Origin: Lunularia cruciata
Taxonomy: Eukaryota; Streptophyta; Marchantiopsida; Lunulariales; Lunulariaceae
Length of the DNA stretch: 64,000 nt
Assembly (NCBI GenBank): GCA_948567375.1
Contig: OX419758.1
Coordinates: 7,445,001 to 7,509,000 of the forward strand
Direction: 5' to 3'
Positions within the stretch are counted from its first letter, which is position 1. Every line of letters begins with the position of its first letter. Shown here piece by piece: positions 45,935 through 56,960 of the stretch. Made by a program: the position numbers and the translations under genes. The notes under the pieces are model-generated. The model saw nothing but the letters and a program-made list of their open reading frames with translations. It did not search any database and was not told the DNA's origin.

Positions 45935-46309
45935 AGACAAGAAAGTTTGGTTTCTTTCATGAAATTGGAAATATTTCAATCAAGAAAAAGATTTCGTGCA
46001 AAGTTATTACTAGCGAGGAGATGCGAGTCTACAGAGTTCAATGACATAAAAAGTTGCGAATTGTTTCCTTACCTGCATCAAGAACATGGAAACGTTCGTT
46101 ACTACCTTGTCATAAATTACGTACTGTTGGTCTACCTTCCCTTGCATTTAAAAAATCTCAAACTTTAGGTTTGTAGTTTAAGTACTGTACTTGTTAGAAA
46201 AACATAGTCCCTAGGACCTCTCACAATAGCACATCACAACCACATTAAACAGAAATCAGAAGACTAATAGGAAATAACGTGGTTCACTCCCAGTCCCCGG
46301 AAGCTACCT

Positions 46310-46465
46310 CCATGACTGAAACAGGCTCACACCAGCCTGTTCTCATATACATATACAGCCTGTTCCCATATACATACATTATAAACAGGTCCATCACTGT
46401 CATCCACTTGAACTTCTAGACAAGTGACTGTCCACTTGAACTTCTAGACGAGTGACAAGCATCAG
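46310..46465. repeat. Two short tandem duplications in a subtilase intron
   Basis: CAGCCTGTTCTCATATACATA is followed by a second near-identical copy with TTCCC, and then CACTTGAACTTCTAGACAAG is repeated with one change about 27 bp on. Each is a two-unit duplication within the intron between the PA and Ser exons. Confidence 0.7.
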
Positions 46466-46824
46466 TTACATTTGCTGTTGCTCTTGACAAGCCAAACATA
46501 ACAGTACTGAGTTCATGCGTTGATGCGAGGCAGCTCTCCGTTTGCAAAGATCTCAAGACCAAAGGAATTCATTAACGGGCTAACGTCCTCAAAAACTTAT
46601 TAAGTGGTCAAGCCAAGGTCCCAACGTCCTTGCCTTCGACATTCTGAAGGTAATTACAACGCTCTGAATACTCGTTTTCACTTCCCAGATTGCAGCTTTC
46701 TCTCAAAACTACTGTCAAAGCATCTGTGCTAGCCGGGAAAGACAGTTTCTAATTTGCGTTCACGACATGTTCATATGATGATTAGTTGTTGACGATAGTG
46801 TGGTCCTGCTCTGGTTGAACGTAG

Positions 46825-47220
46825 GCTGACATCACTGCGCCCGGAGTTGATATCGTGGCTGCTTGGAATGAGAACTGGGTGGATGGAACCGATGAGAAAA
46901 GGCACCCTGTAGCTTTCAACAGCCTCTCAGGCGGCTGCTGCACATGTAGCCGGTGCAGCTGCTATCCTGAAGTCAAAACACCCTGATTGCAGTCCAGCAG
47001 CAATCAAGTCTGCTTTGATGATAACAGGTACGCCTTTCTCCGATGTGCTTGATGATGTACACCTGAACCAAGGGAGAAAGCCCACCATTTCACCAACACT
47101 AATTTCAGAGTTCCTGCAGCAGAATTCGTCTGTCATGGTCCATGCTGATTGCCATACAAAATCTGATTTCATTGGAACTTCTTTGGCGGTGCAAAACGCA
47201 GTAAGACTCAGTTCTGTGGT
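46825..47220 (+). pseudogene. Subtilase Ser-region exon, catalytic motif lost
   Basis: Reads ADITAPGVDIVAAWNENW and RHPVAFNSLSG, then jumps to AAAHVAGAAAILKSKHPDCS. Between these blocks the family has GTSMA with the nucleophilic Ser; here only a few bases remain and the frame shifts. The APG and HVAG blocks place the loss exactly. Later sequence at 47264-47400 (KDGKSLDWGPGEMN, ALDPGLIFEITLTDYV) continues the domain after another intron. Confidence 0.8.
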
Positions 47221-47728
47221 TTACTAATTTACAAGATTTACTAATCAAGAGATGAAAGTCAATATGCAGCAACTCCCTTGAAGGATGGAAAGTCGCTGGA
47301 TTGGGGGCCTGGAGAAATGAACATCACAAGGGCTTTGGATCCGGGTCTCATATTTGAAATCACCTTGACGGACTACGTGCTTTTCTTATGCGGGGTCAAG
47401 AACAGAACGAAACAGGAGTTTTGAACTGGTGAACTGGTGACCCTTTGAACTCTGCCCCAACGAGATCTTTTCTCTGAACTATCCAGGCGTAGTGTTCAGC
47501 ACGACAGTCAGCGCAAGCAGTGTTTCGAATGTAAATGTATAAATCGAATATAAATGTACAATCCGTTTCCCAACCCCATCAATTCTCACTTGCTTGGAAA
47601 CAGCAGTCTAACTTCTCGGCAACTTATTAAAGTGTTCGAAAATTTCAGAGACAGCAATGGGTGTCGAATTGACTACAAAATCCTACCTTCCCAACTTCAA
47701 CATTATGTAACCGTATTGTTCACTCTAG

Positions 47729-48040
47729 GTGGCCAACAGGACAGTGAACAATGTTGGGCCTGCAAATTCCGCTTACGAAGTAAACATCATCCAGCCCAAC
47801 GCATCTGATATAGAGATCGACGTTTACCCACGCTCTCTATCCTTCAGCAAAGTGAACGAGAGGAATCCATTCACCGTGTCTGTGAAGATCTCGTCTCCAC
47901 GAAACAAGACCTCAGTGGCTCCCGGGGTTTTTTCCTCATATGCAGACTACGAGTCGTATCAGGGTTATATTACATGGAGGGACACCAGTAGCCACTATGC
48001 AGTTACGAGTCCAGTTGCGTTGTGGAATTATCCGGTTTAG
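47729..48040 (+). other. Subtilase Fn3-like C-terminal exon
   Basis: Opens NRTVNNVGPANSAYEVNIIQ, then VYPRSLSFSKVNERNPFTVS and ends in a TAG stop at 48038-48040. The R-T-V-x-N-V-G and P-x-x-L-x-F blocks are typical of the Fn3-like domain (Inhibitor I29-independent, C-terminal) of plant subtilases. This exon is intact. Confidence 0.8.
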
Positions 48041-49418
48041 TTCTTCACGAGGGCGTGAATGACTCCGATTGAGTTGAGCTCCACGCTTGTCTTGGAAGGA
48101 CTTTACTTTCCGGCACTAGACCCCCAAGGAAATGAATCAGTGCTCAATTTCTTGGATAATGATCGCACTTGTAGTGCAGCCAACTTTCTGGTGATGACCT
48201 GGTGACTTTCAAATAAAACGAAGGATGTCATGGCTTTCCAGACATCTTTCTTTCGTAGCCTTTACAGATGACAAGTGAACTTGTATGTGGACTAACGGAG
48301 TAACTTGCAGCGGTAGACTTAAAAGTACCCCAACTTTCGCATTTAGACTTAACGGCACCCCAAGTTGACAGCAAGACTTAACAGGACCCCATTTACTTTA
48401 ACGTGGCACAACGTGTCCTACTTGGCACCTGATTTCATGAACAACTAGGCAATGTTCTTCTAATACTTGAAGGATCCAATTTGCCACAGAACATGACCAG
48501 TCGTCCTTGTTTATCGTGGTAACGAGCGGAATTCTGTAATTGAGGACTTTTGAATCGATTGTCACTTAGGTGTTTTGGAGAACGATGATTGATTTGTAAT
48601 TCATGAGGGAATGTGGAACTGTAAGTGGACTGGTTTGCTTAGGAAGAATAGATCATTCATGTCCGGTTTGGGTGGAAATCTGGGTGGATGAGTACAACAG
48701 AACTCTAGATCTCGAACACACATAATGAAACAGTATCGAACTAGAACGCAGCTCGAAGTGAAACGAATTCGATTTTTCAATTGAACAAAGAATTTTGCAT
48801 GTAACTACAAGAAATTAACTTTCGGGCAGGACTGGAATTCAACTAGGAGAATGTATATTTTGGGGTTGATGCGGAGTTCGGTCCGAAGTTTGGGCCCAGA
48901 GTTCAGCCACAGAAAATTAGATTTTTGAGCTGGATGCGGAGTTTCGGCCAAAACAAAAGACTACATTTCAATAAAAGGGATTTAGACTTTTGGACTGGTG
49001 TGGAGTTCGTGCCCGATTAGAATTTAGCCAAAGAAATGACCAGAGATCATCCCACAAGGTTTAAGCTGTCGTCGAGGTCGAGAGCTTCAATTCGGATTTT
49101 GGACTGAAGACATGACAGAAATTTTACTCGGCTCTACAAGACAACTCAGGCGAAAATCTGGAGATAACTGAATTGAAAATCTGGAGCATCTCTAGAATAT
49201 TTATTTCTACGCCGATTATACTACCTGCCTGTTACATTTTCTACATACAGTGTAGATCTATTACCTTGATAAAAACATTGCTTGTTAACGCAGAACCGGA
49301 ACCGCCAGTAGGATGAAGGATTACAAGGTGGAGCGCAAAAAGGGAGGACACGTCGGACCACATGGTATCAAGGGTATTGTTAAGCCTAGGTATTAAATCT
49401 AGGGACTTCCTATTTCCA
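48041..49418. other. Subtilase 3' flank with short repeats
   Basis: No second gene seen. At 48316-48400 a unit of about 30 bp recurs three times, each with AGACTTAA followed by GTACCCCAA, GCACCCCAA or GGACCCCAT. From 48830 to 49030 the motif GGAGTTCGG-CC recurs at irregular spacing (GATGCGGAGTTCGGTCC, GATGCGGAGTTTCGGCC, GTGTGGAGTTCGTGCC), a degraded repeat of about 60 bp. Confidence 0.6.
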
Positions 49419-49512
49419 CCACAATGGAAAAAAGGCGACCGCGTAGGAAAAATGAAGGATGGGAAGACCCCATCAAGCCGTACAAGGGAGAGACAAAAAA
49501 GGTAACATGGGG

Positions 49513-52500
49513 CTAAGCCCCAATAGAGTCTGTATGAGAAATCTGCCCTACCGCACCTAAGATATCCGAGCTATGCAAGTCGTACGGTCTACACACAACT
49601 GGAGCATCCGAAGAAACATCACCTAATGTGATTGCTCTCCTATGGATTGCACCAGCCACGGCCCTCTGTAGAGCAATGGATACACACTGTCTAAAGTAAG
49701 CTACAAAGTATGAGAGTGAGAGTGGTACCCCCTGCCGCCTAACATGATAAGCCCTCGCGCACTCCCTGACAAATGTGTCAAATGCCGTGTCCATCGCTCC
49801 ATATAACTCCAAGGCTAGAGGAACAAAGAGGTGACCTCGCTGCATGCCCCTGTACTTGGAGACCTTGCGACCTGCTGCTGCACTCGCCGCCCATCCAGGG
49901 GGATGGGTAATCACTCCCTCCGAAACTGTATCTCGCGTAGGGTCCGTCACCACGACATCCGCAACTGTCACCTGATCATCTCGGACCAAGTATAAGTCTG
50001 CCCTGACACGTGTCGTCTGCAACGCATACGAACGCTCCCTCCAAGCCAAGTATCCACTCTCTCGTGCCATAGCAAACACTATGTCTCTAATGGCATCATG
50101 GGTAGCTATCCTCTGTCCTCCAAAAGGACACCGTGTCATGTGGACCGCCGTTGCATCTAGTGTAGAACCACACTCACAAGTGAGTAGTGTAGATGCAGAT
50201 GGGTGGACCAAACCTAGGCGAAACCTCATCGCTGTAGAGAAAGTAGCCGGTGCGAGTCGGAAAGCCCTAATGCATGGTCGAGCTAGGATCCACGAGCCTG
50301 CACCCTTGCCGGAGCAAGAGCGTAGACGTGCTCTAGTAGCCTGAGGAATGGACGAGTCAACTAAGAGAGAATGTAGCGTATGCTCACACTATCGCTCCAT
50401 CAAGGAAGACTGTAGACCTCTAGTCCAATCTGACGATAGTGAAGCAAACAGTGGAAAACCCTCTCGTGCTCGTGAAGATAGACTATCTCTCGTCTGCCGC
50501 AATAACACCTGGAGAGAAAAGGATCCTCCCTCCACCTCTGTCACATAAGTCTCCAAAACCGGCCTATCAGCAACCACAAAACGAGATGCAAGTAGGGGTG
50601 CCGAGAGAGCCCAACTACCCAAAAACGCTATAGGTGCCATCTCCTCCATAGAAAGCAAGCCAACCCCACCACATGAGATCGGTAGAGCCGTCTGTCTACG
50701 TGCCAAATCCCCTGTCACACACTCAAAAGTCCCTGGTCCAATAATATCACCAAAGACTCCCATAATCCTCCTATCAAATGCTCTCAGACGTGATAGGAAG
50801 GACGATGAGGGGGGAACTGTACGGATGAGGTAGGATGGTCGACGAGCAATACTGGAAGAGAGTATACCAAATGCCACCTGCGGATCTCCTAGTAATGGAA
50901 GGTCATCCACATGGAGAACATCCTCTGCAAGAGCAGCGTCCAAGAAGCGTGTGACAAAATCCTCCGATCCTACTGGCACTCCAAGAACACGAAGTCCCTC
51001 TGTGGATGTGATACACCCCTCTGGAAGCTCAAGGTGGGGAGGGATACCTAAAGGGGACCATGCCCTACACTTTGACACCTTGACTCTCAAGCCTACTAGA
51101 TGTAGCTCGGTAGCCAAGTAGTCAAAGGCCTGCCTAATCTGATCTACAGGGCCTACGATGTGTGTATCATCTGCCAAGGATGGAAATACACAACCTGGCA
51201 TGGCCAAAGTAGTAGACAGGAGAGCTCTAAAGTGAGCCATGGCAAAAAAAGGCCCCCCCAAAGGATCTCCCTGACGTGTACCAACAGCTGACTCCAAGAC
51301 GGTGACTCCCTCCTGTGAACCACCATGCTGGTAGTAAAGGGAAGCAGGAGAGCCATAAAAAGACCGCACAAAAGGAATGAGACTCGCCAAGGATCCACTA
51401 GCCTCCCTAAGCTCTCTAAAGATGGATGCACGTGAGACGCTATTAAAAGCGTTCTCAACGTCCACCTGTAGGACGACCCACTCCGGATGGATATCTAGGA
51501 GTGCTCTAATGCCTAGAGATATAGCCTCACATCCTCCAGGTGTAGCTACTCCAAACTGATGTGGACTAAGGTGCTGTCGAAAGTGAGAACGATGCTGAAG
51601 GACAATGGTACGACTGACCAAACGCAAAAAGATCTCTCCAATAGCGATCGGTCTAATGCCTCCCGTGTCCTTCTCGATCGCGAGAAGTCGACTAGCACCT
51701 AAGACCCGACTAACAGACATAGGAATATCTCCTCTCGCTACTGCTGCAGCCACCTAAAACAACTCGGTAAAACCACTAGAAGGATCATCTGCCTGGAAGC
51801 AATCTCTAAGGTGCTCATAAACCATCCTTGACAAGCCTCCTGAGGAAAGGCGAGGGGCAGTGCACAATGCTTGTGCAAATAGCGACCTATCAAGACATAA
51901 AGGCTGCTCAGGCTGATAATCTAAGACCTCTAGTGGTAGTCCCTCTACTGCTATAGGATGCAATGAGCGTAGGGAAGAGATGGTCTCATCAGTAGGACTC
52001 GCTATAGACAGAGGGTGTAGCGCTCGTGCTGCTCTACTAAACTCTCCCGCCTGACCCAATGTCCTACATCGTCGTAATCGAGTGGAATCTATGGTATCCT
52101 GTGGCGATGTCTGTCTCCTAAATCGTGTAGCCCTAACAGACTCCTCCTGAAGGGCTGCCCAATCCCCCGCTCGGAATCGACGAAATCTAGCCGCCACCTC
52201 TCTATGCCCCGCACGTCCCCCTCTAGCATAACGAAGACACCATCGAGGGAGTAGGAGGAATAGGAACCACGCTAACTCGTCCAAGGGATCACGTGCCAAA
52301 CGATCCAGTGGTAGGCGAAAAGCCTGTCTAGCCTCATCATGGAGTGTGCGGGGTTGCCTATGGAATAGACGTGGACATGGAAAACTAGTCTCAAATAACC
52401 CCAAAATGCAACCCGCCTGAGAAGCTAACCACTCCCACGACTCGATCGGTATCCCTGGAACGATCAACGAAGGTATAGAAGAAGCGTGCGTAATCCCGAG

Positions 52501-52680
52501 TGTCACTGCTGTCGATGTGGTCGCTTGTCTCACGTGGACATCCCAAGTGGTCCAATCATAGTCCTTGTGCATCCTTCCCACATGGGTCTTTACCCCTTGC
52601 GAGGTAAAGCGTCGGTGACACACCGGGCATGGTGTATCCCGACCCGCTCTAGGCGACCCCACATGGGAAGGTGTAGCCAT
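49513..52680 (-). CDS. RLE-LINE polyprotein: C2H2 finger, R2-like RT, CCHC, restriction-like endonuclease; two TAG
   Basis: One 1,055-codon frame broken only by TAG at codons 309 (51754-51756) and 764 (50389-50391). Start: I choose ATG 52680 (GCCATGGCT), conserved in all four copies, over the upstream ATG at 52794. Codons 18-38: C-x2-C-x11-H-x4-H finger (CPVCHRRF...THVGRMH). RT: VARGDIPMSVSRVLGASRLL, GGIRPIAIGE, motif A QVDVENAFNSVSR (Asp about 407), motif B GTRQGDPLGG, motif C SLADDTHIVG (about 503-505; LADD where YADD is usual). Thumb: CGGVGLLSMEEM. CCHC-like CECGS...VHMTRC (835-851). Endonuclease: RADLYLV (Asp about 895), VADVVVTDP (Asp about 908), K-x-x-KY at 939-943, FVPLALELYG. This layout is that of R2-type RLE elements, with a typical length. 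Codon 764 is CAG in copy 2 and CAA in copy 4. Confidence 0.9.
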
Positions 52681-53171
52681 GGCTAGCACAAGAATAATGA
52701 TAGTAACACATGATACTCCTCTCCATATCTCCCCATATCTGCAAAACCACAACCCCTCACATCCCAACTCACATAAGAAAACAATCTCTCTCACAACCCT
52801 AAAATCTATAAACTTTCATAACTTTCAATTTCCGTCTCCAAAATTTTCAAATTAAATTCCCATGGAACTTAATCATGAAAACCCAGAGATTAGAAATGAA
52901 AATTCACAACCCATCACTCTCAATGTATAATAATCACTCTCAACCCTAAAAAAACTAAAAAACTTCATAACTTTCTACTCCATTCTCCATAGTCTTCAAT
53001 CTAGGTGCCAATGGAACCGGAATTGAAAAACGAAGAGAATAGTCTATTCACTCGAAGGCTACATGCTAGAGAGCACTCAGATTTTATCAAAATCGTCTCA
53101 CGTCTCTCCCTCTCCTCTCTCGTCTCCACACTCTCCCCGCAGCTCCTCCCGCAGCTCCTGACCAGAACCAT
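52681..53171 (-). promoter_or_regulatory. RLE-LINE 5' UTR
   Basis: About 490 bp conserved in sequence in all four long copies, although their coding regions have drifted. On the + strand the shared blocks include CAAAATTTTCAAA, CATCACTCTCAATGTATAAT and CTTTCTACTCCATTCTCCAT. Conservation up to the insertion end in each copy suggests an internal promoter, as in other LINEs; no promoter motif was identified. Confidence 0.55.
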
Positions 53172-55205
53172 CCACAATACGGTGAATTAATCGACTCTAA
53201 ACTAGTCTCCACGATTGGGATAAATATGGTGAAAATAGTTAAAAATGTGGTGAAATTAACAACTCTCTAAACTTAGTAGTCAAAGTTGGAGTGCTGTCAC
53301 GTCCGTCTTGCCGCGCATGAGGTGGGGAGAGGACTATTAAGCGGCATTGAGTTGTTCGCATGTCTCTGCTATGATTCCCACCTGGCTTGAATTCCTCTCG
53401 CTCTCTCCCATGAGGTTTAAGAATGTGCCTATAGAAAGTCTTTTATGCAGTGTGACCTAATACACCAAAGGGATGCATTTTTGTACTCGAGGGCTGCATA
53501 CCGTGGTTATCGTTTGGCTTACTTTTCACCTCTTAAGCAACTCCTCTCGGACATCCATCAATTTTCTTCTTCATGAAAAGGGGAAAGGGCGACCAAGTAG
53601 AACACAAGAAGGATGGGAAGACCCCATTAAGCAATATGAGGGAGTGACAAAAGAAGGTAAAATACGGCTTGGCCGCAATAGTATTGAAATGAAAAGTTTA
53701 CCCTACCATGCCTAAGATATCAAGCTACAAACTAGGGGAGCATTTGAAGAAGTATTACCTAGTGTGATTGCTCTTCCATGGATTACACCAACCAATGTTC
53801 TCTATAGACCAATGGACACGTTGTTTAAACTATACTACGAAGTATGAGAGTGAGAGTGGTATCCCCTTACGTCTAATATGATAAGCTCTTGTGCACTCCA
53901 TTACAAATAAATGTATCTAAAGTCTTGTCCATCACTCCATATAATTCCGAGGCTAGAGGAACAAAAAGGTGACCTTGTTGTATACCCCTATACTTGGAGA
54001 CCTTATGTGTATCTGCTCTGCTCACCGCCCTCCAAGAGGGTGATTAATCACTCCTTCCAATGCTCTTCCATGGATTACACCAACCAATGTTCTCTATAGA
54101 GCAATGGACACGTTGTTTAAACTATATTACAAAGTATGAGAGTGAGAGTGGTATCCCTGACGTCTAATATGATAAGCTCTTGTGCACTCCATTACAAATA
54201 AATGTTTCTAAATTTGTGTCCATCACTCCATATAACTCCAAGGCTAGAGGAGCAAAAAGGTGACCTCGTTGTAAACCCCTATACTTAGAGACCTTGTGTG
54301 GTTCTGCTCTGCTCACCACCATCCAAGAGGGTGAGTAATCACTCCTTCTAAAACTACACCATGCGTAGGATCTATAACCACAACATCCGCCACTATCACC
54401 TGATCATCTCACACCAAGTATAAGTATGCTTTGACACATGTTGCCTACAAAGCTTACTAATGCTCCCTCCCTCCAAGTATCCAGTTGTGCCATTGCAAAC
54501 AGTATATTCTTGATGGCATAACGAGTTGTTATCTCTGTCCTCCAAAAGGACATAGTGTCATATGGACCATTGTTGCATCTAGTGTAGAATCACACCCACA
54601 AGCAAGTAATGAAGATGCATTCTGGTGGACCAAGCTTATGCGGAACCTCATTGTTGTAGAGAAGGTGCTTGGTGCAAGTCAAAATGCCCTAATGCATGGT
54701 TGAGCTAGGATCCAAGAGCCTGCTCCCTTGTTGGAGCAAGAGCAAAGATGTGCACTAGTGGCCCAAGGAATGGACAAGTCAACTAAAAGAGAATGTAGCT
54801 TATGCTAACACTATTGCTCCATCAAGGAAGGCTACAAACCTCTAGTCCAATCTGATGGTCATGAAGCAAAGGATGGAAGGCCTCTTGTGCATGTGGAGAT
54901 AGACCATCTCTCGTATGCCACATTAACACTTGGAGATAAAAGGACCCCTCCTCCACCTCAGCCACATATTGAGAGAGCCCAAGTACCCAAAATCACTATA
55001 GGTGTTGTCTTGACCATAGATAATAGGCCTACCCCTCCGCATGAGATCGGTAGAGAAGTATGTTTATGTGCCAAATCCACCATCACACACTCAAATGTCC
55101 TTGTTCCAATAATATCACCAAAAACTCCCATGATCCTTCTAACAAAAGCTCGTAAACACTATAGGAAAGTCAAGGAAGGGGGAGTAGTGCAAAGAAGGTA
55201 AGTTT

Positions 55206-55484
55206 TCAACAAGCAATACTAGAGGAGAGTATACGAAATGCCACTTCTGGATCTCTTATTAGAGGAAGGTCATCCACATGGAGAATATCCTCTATAAGAG
55301 TAGCATCTATGAAGCATGTGACAAAATCCTTGGATCCTATTTGCACTCCAAGAATATATGGTCTATATATAGATGTGACACACTCCTCTAGAAGCTCAAG
55401 GTGGGGAGCGATATTTGAAGAGGACCATGCTCTACACTTTGACACCTTGACTCTCAATCCTACAAGATGTAGCTTGGTAGTCAA
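55206..55484 (-). pseudogene. RLE-LINE copy 3, RT fragment
   Basis: 92 codons: LHLVGLRVKVSKCRAWSSSN, then GSKDFVTCFIDATLIEDILHVDDLPLI, equal to the RT palm end and thumb of copy 1 (about codons 520-610). The catalytic ADD box just upstream is changed to VDN (LVDNTHIVGLVNQ) in 55679-55497. Confidence 0.8.
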
Positions 55485-55593
55485 GTGATCAAAGTCCTAC
55501 CTAGTTTGATTTACAAGGCCCACAATGTGTGTATTGTCTACCAAGGAGTGAAATACATGACATGGCATGCCATGGCCAAAGTAGCAGATAAAA

Positions 55594-56010
55594 GAGTGTA
55601 ATCTTTTGAGGATATGAGACCTTAAGAGAAACATAAGAGAAGAAACACAAAGCTTCACATTCAATCTCTGATGTCCCAAAGGAGCACTTGGTCTTTATTG
55701 TATAGAAAAGAGATTCTCTTCAATGAAGCTCCACCCTTGGATCAAATACATGGATTGGTGACATGAAAGCAAGCTCTACCCTTAGATAAGTTGCATGTAT
55801 GGGTGAAATGTTTGTTTTAATCATATTTGGTTGGTCAAATAATCTTTGACTGAAGTGAACCTTCTTGTAGGAATCTCAAAATTGCATGGATGAGGTATGA
55901 TTGGAAAGCTCTCGACAAGACAAACAAAGGGGAGTGAAAGTTACCCTTTCTTCCTTGAGGGCAGGTATGTATTATTTCGAGGTCTAATTCATACCATTAA
56001 GAAATGATGA
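55594..56010 (-). repeat. LTR fragment related to the chromovirus family, inside LINE copy 3
   Basis: Begins TGTAATCTTTTGAGG and follows the order of the chromovirus LTR (21289 onward): GATGTCCCAAAGGAGCAC, TCTTTATTGTATAGA, CTCCACCCTTGGAT, TTGGTTGGTCAAA, CTTGTAGGAATCTCAAAAT and GGTCTAATTCATAC. It stops at the equivalent of about 21670, so roughly 300 bp of the LTR are missing. It is diverged from the copies at 21289 and 27145. Confidence 0.8.
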
Positions 56011-56960
56011 AATCAAGCAACCACCTCTCTATGTCCAACATATCCCTCTCTAGAATAATGAAAGCACCATCAAGGGAGTAAGAGAAATAAGAACAAAGCT
56101 AACTTGCCCAAAGGATCACGTGCAAAATGATCAAGTGGTAGGTAAAAAGTATATCTAGCCTCATCATGGAAAGTATGAGGTAACTTATGGAATAGATTTG
56201 GATCTGGAAAACAAGTCTCAAACAACCCCAAGATACAACGAGCCTAAGATACTAACCACTCCAACAATTCAATTGATATCCTTGGTACAATCAACAAAGG
56301 GATAGAAGAAGCGTACTTAATCTCAAGTGTCCCATTATCGATGTAATTATTTGCCCCACATGAGAATTACAAGTATCTTCATCATAGTTTATGTGCATCC
56401 TTCACACATAGGTCTTTACTCCTTACCATGTAAAGCATCAATGACACACTGAGCATGGTGTATCCCAAGTTGCTCTAGACAACTCCACATGGAAAAGTGT
56501 AACCATGGCTAGCATAAGAATAACAATCATAACATATGATGCTCATCTCATGCTCCTTTCCCATATCTGCAAAACCATAACTTTTCATATCCCCATTCAC
56601 ATGAATAAAAGTTATTTTTCTAAACTCTAATAAAAATTCTCATAATTTTCAATTCAATTTCAAAATTTTTACTTAAATGTTCATGGACCTCAAATGTAAC
56701 TACCAAAAAATTGAAAATAAATATTCTTGACTCATCATTTTGAACATAAATTATTAGTCTAAACCTTCAATAAAAATTTATAAGTTTTTTAATTTTCCAA
56801 AATTTCAATTTAATCTAAATAGAATTTGAAATTTGATTTCCAATAGATTGAAATTAAAGAAACTATTATCCATTCTTGTGATATCTATAAAATATTTTCC
56901 AAAATTTAATAATACACTTTCTTTCTCCTCTCACTCTTGATATCACTCCCCTTTCCCGGA

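Larger units (their letters stand above)
49426..53171 (-). mobile_element. RLE-LINE, long copy 1 (best-preserved)
   Basis: Non-LTR retrotransposon of about 3.75 kb with a 5' UTR (53171-52681), one long frame (52680-49513) and a short 3' UTR (49512-49426). The 3' UTR on the minus strand contains GGGGCTTAGCCCC, GTACGGCTTGATGGGG and TACGCGGTCGCCTTTTTT. Likely flanked by CCACAAT (49419-49425 and 53172-53178), a 7-bp direct repeat. The 5' UTR matches copies 2-4 and ends close to the point fixed by the target-site duplication of copy 2. No LTRs and no poly(A). Confidence 0.92.
53585..56960 (-). mobile_element. RLE-LINE, long copy 3, rearranged
   Basis: Starts at the 3' tail (GGGCGACCAAGTAGAACAC, AAGGATGGGAAGACCCCATT) and runs through decayed RLE and RT sequence (to about 55592), then a foreign LTR piece (55594-56010), then the zinc-finger region (56010-56506, start context CCATGGC at 56503-56509) and the 5' UTR to about 56960. 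Compared with copy 1 about 950 bp of RT and linker (equivalent of 51225-52180) is absent where the LTR piece sits. It also has an internal 292-bp tandem duplication (53769-54060 and 54061-54352). No target-site duplication found. Confidence 0.85.

Noticed and set aside
49419..53178. CCACAAT as a certain target-site duplication of LINE copy 1
   Set aside because: Kept only as likely: 7 bp is shorter than the 9-16 bp seen elsewhere and the flanking bases differ (CCACCACAAT against CCATCCACAAT).
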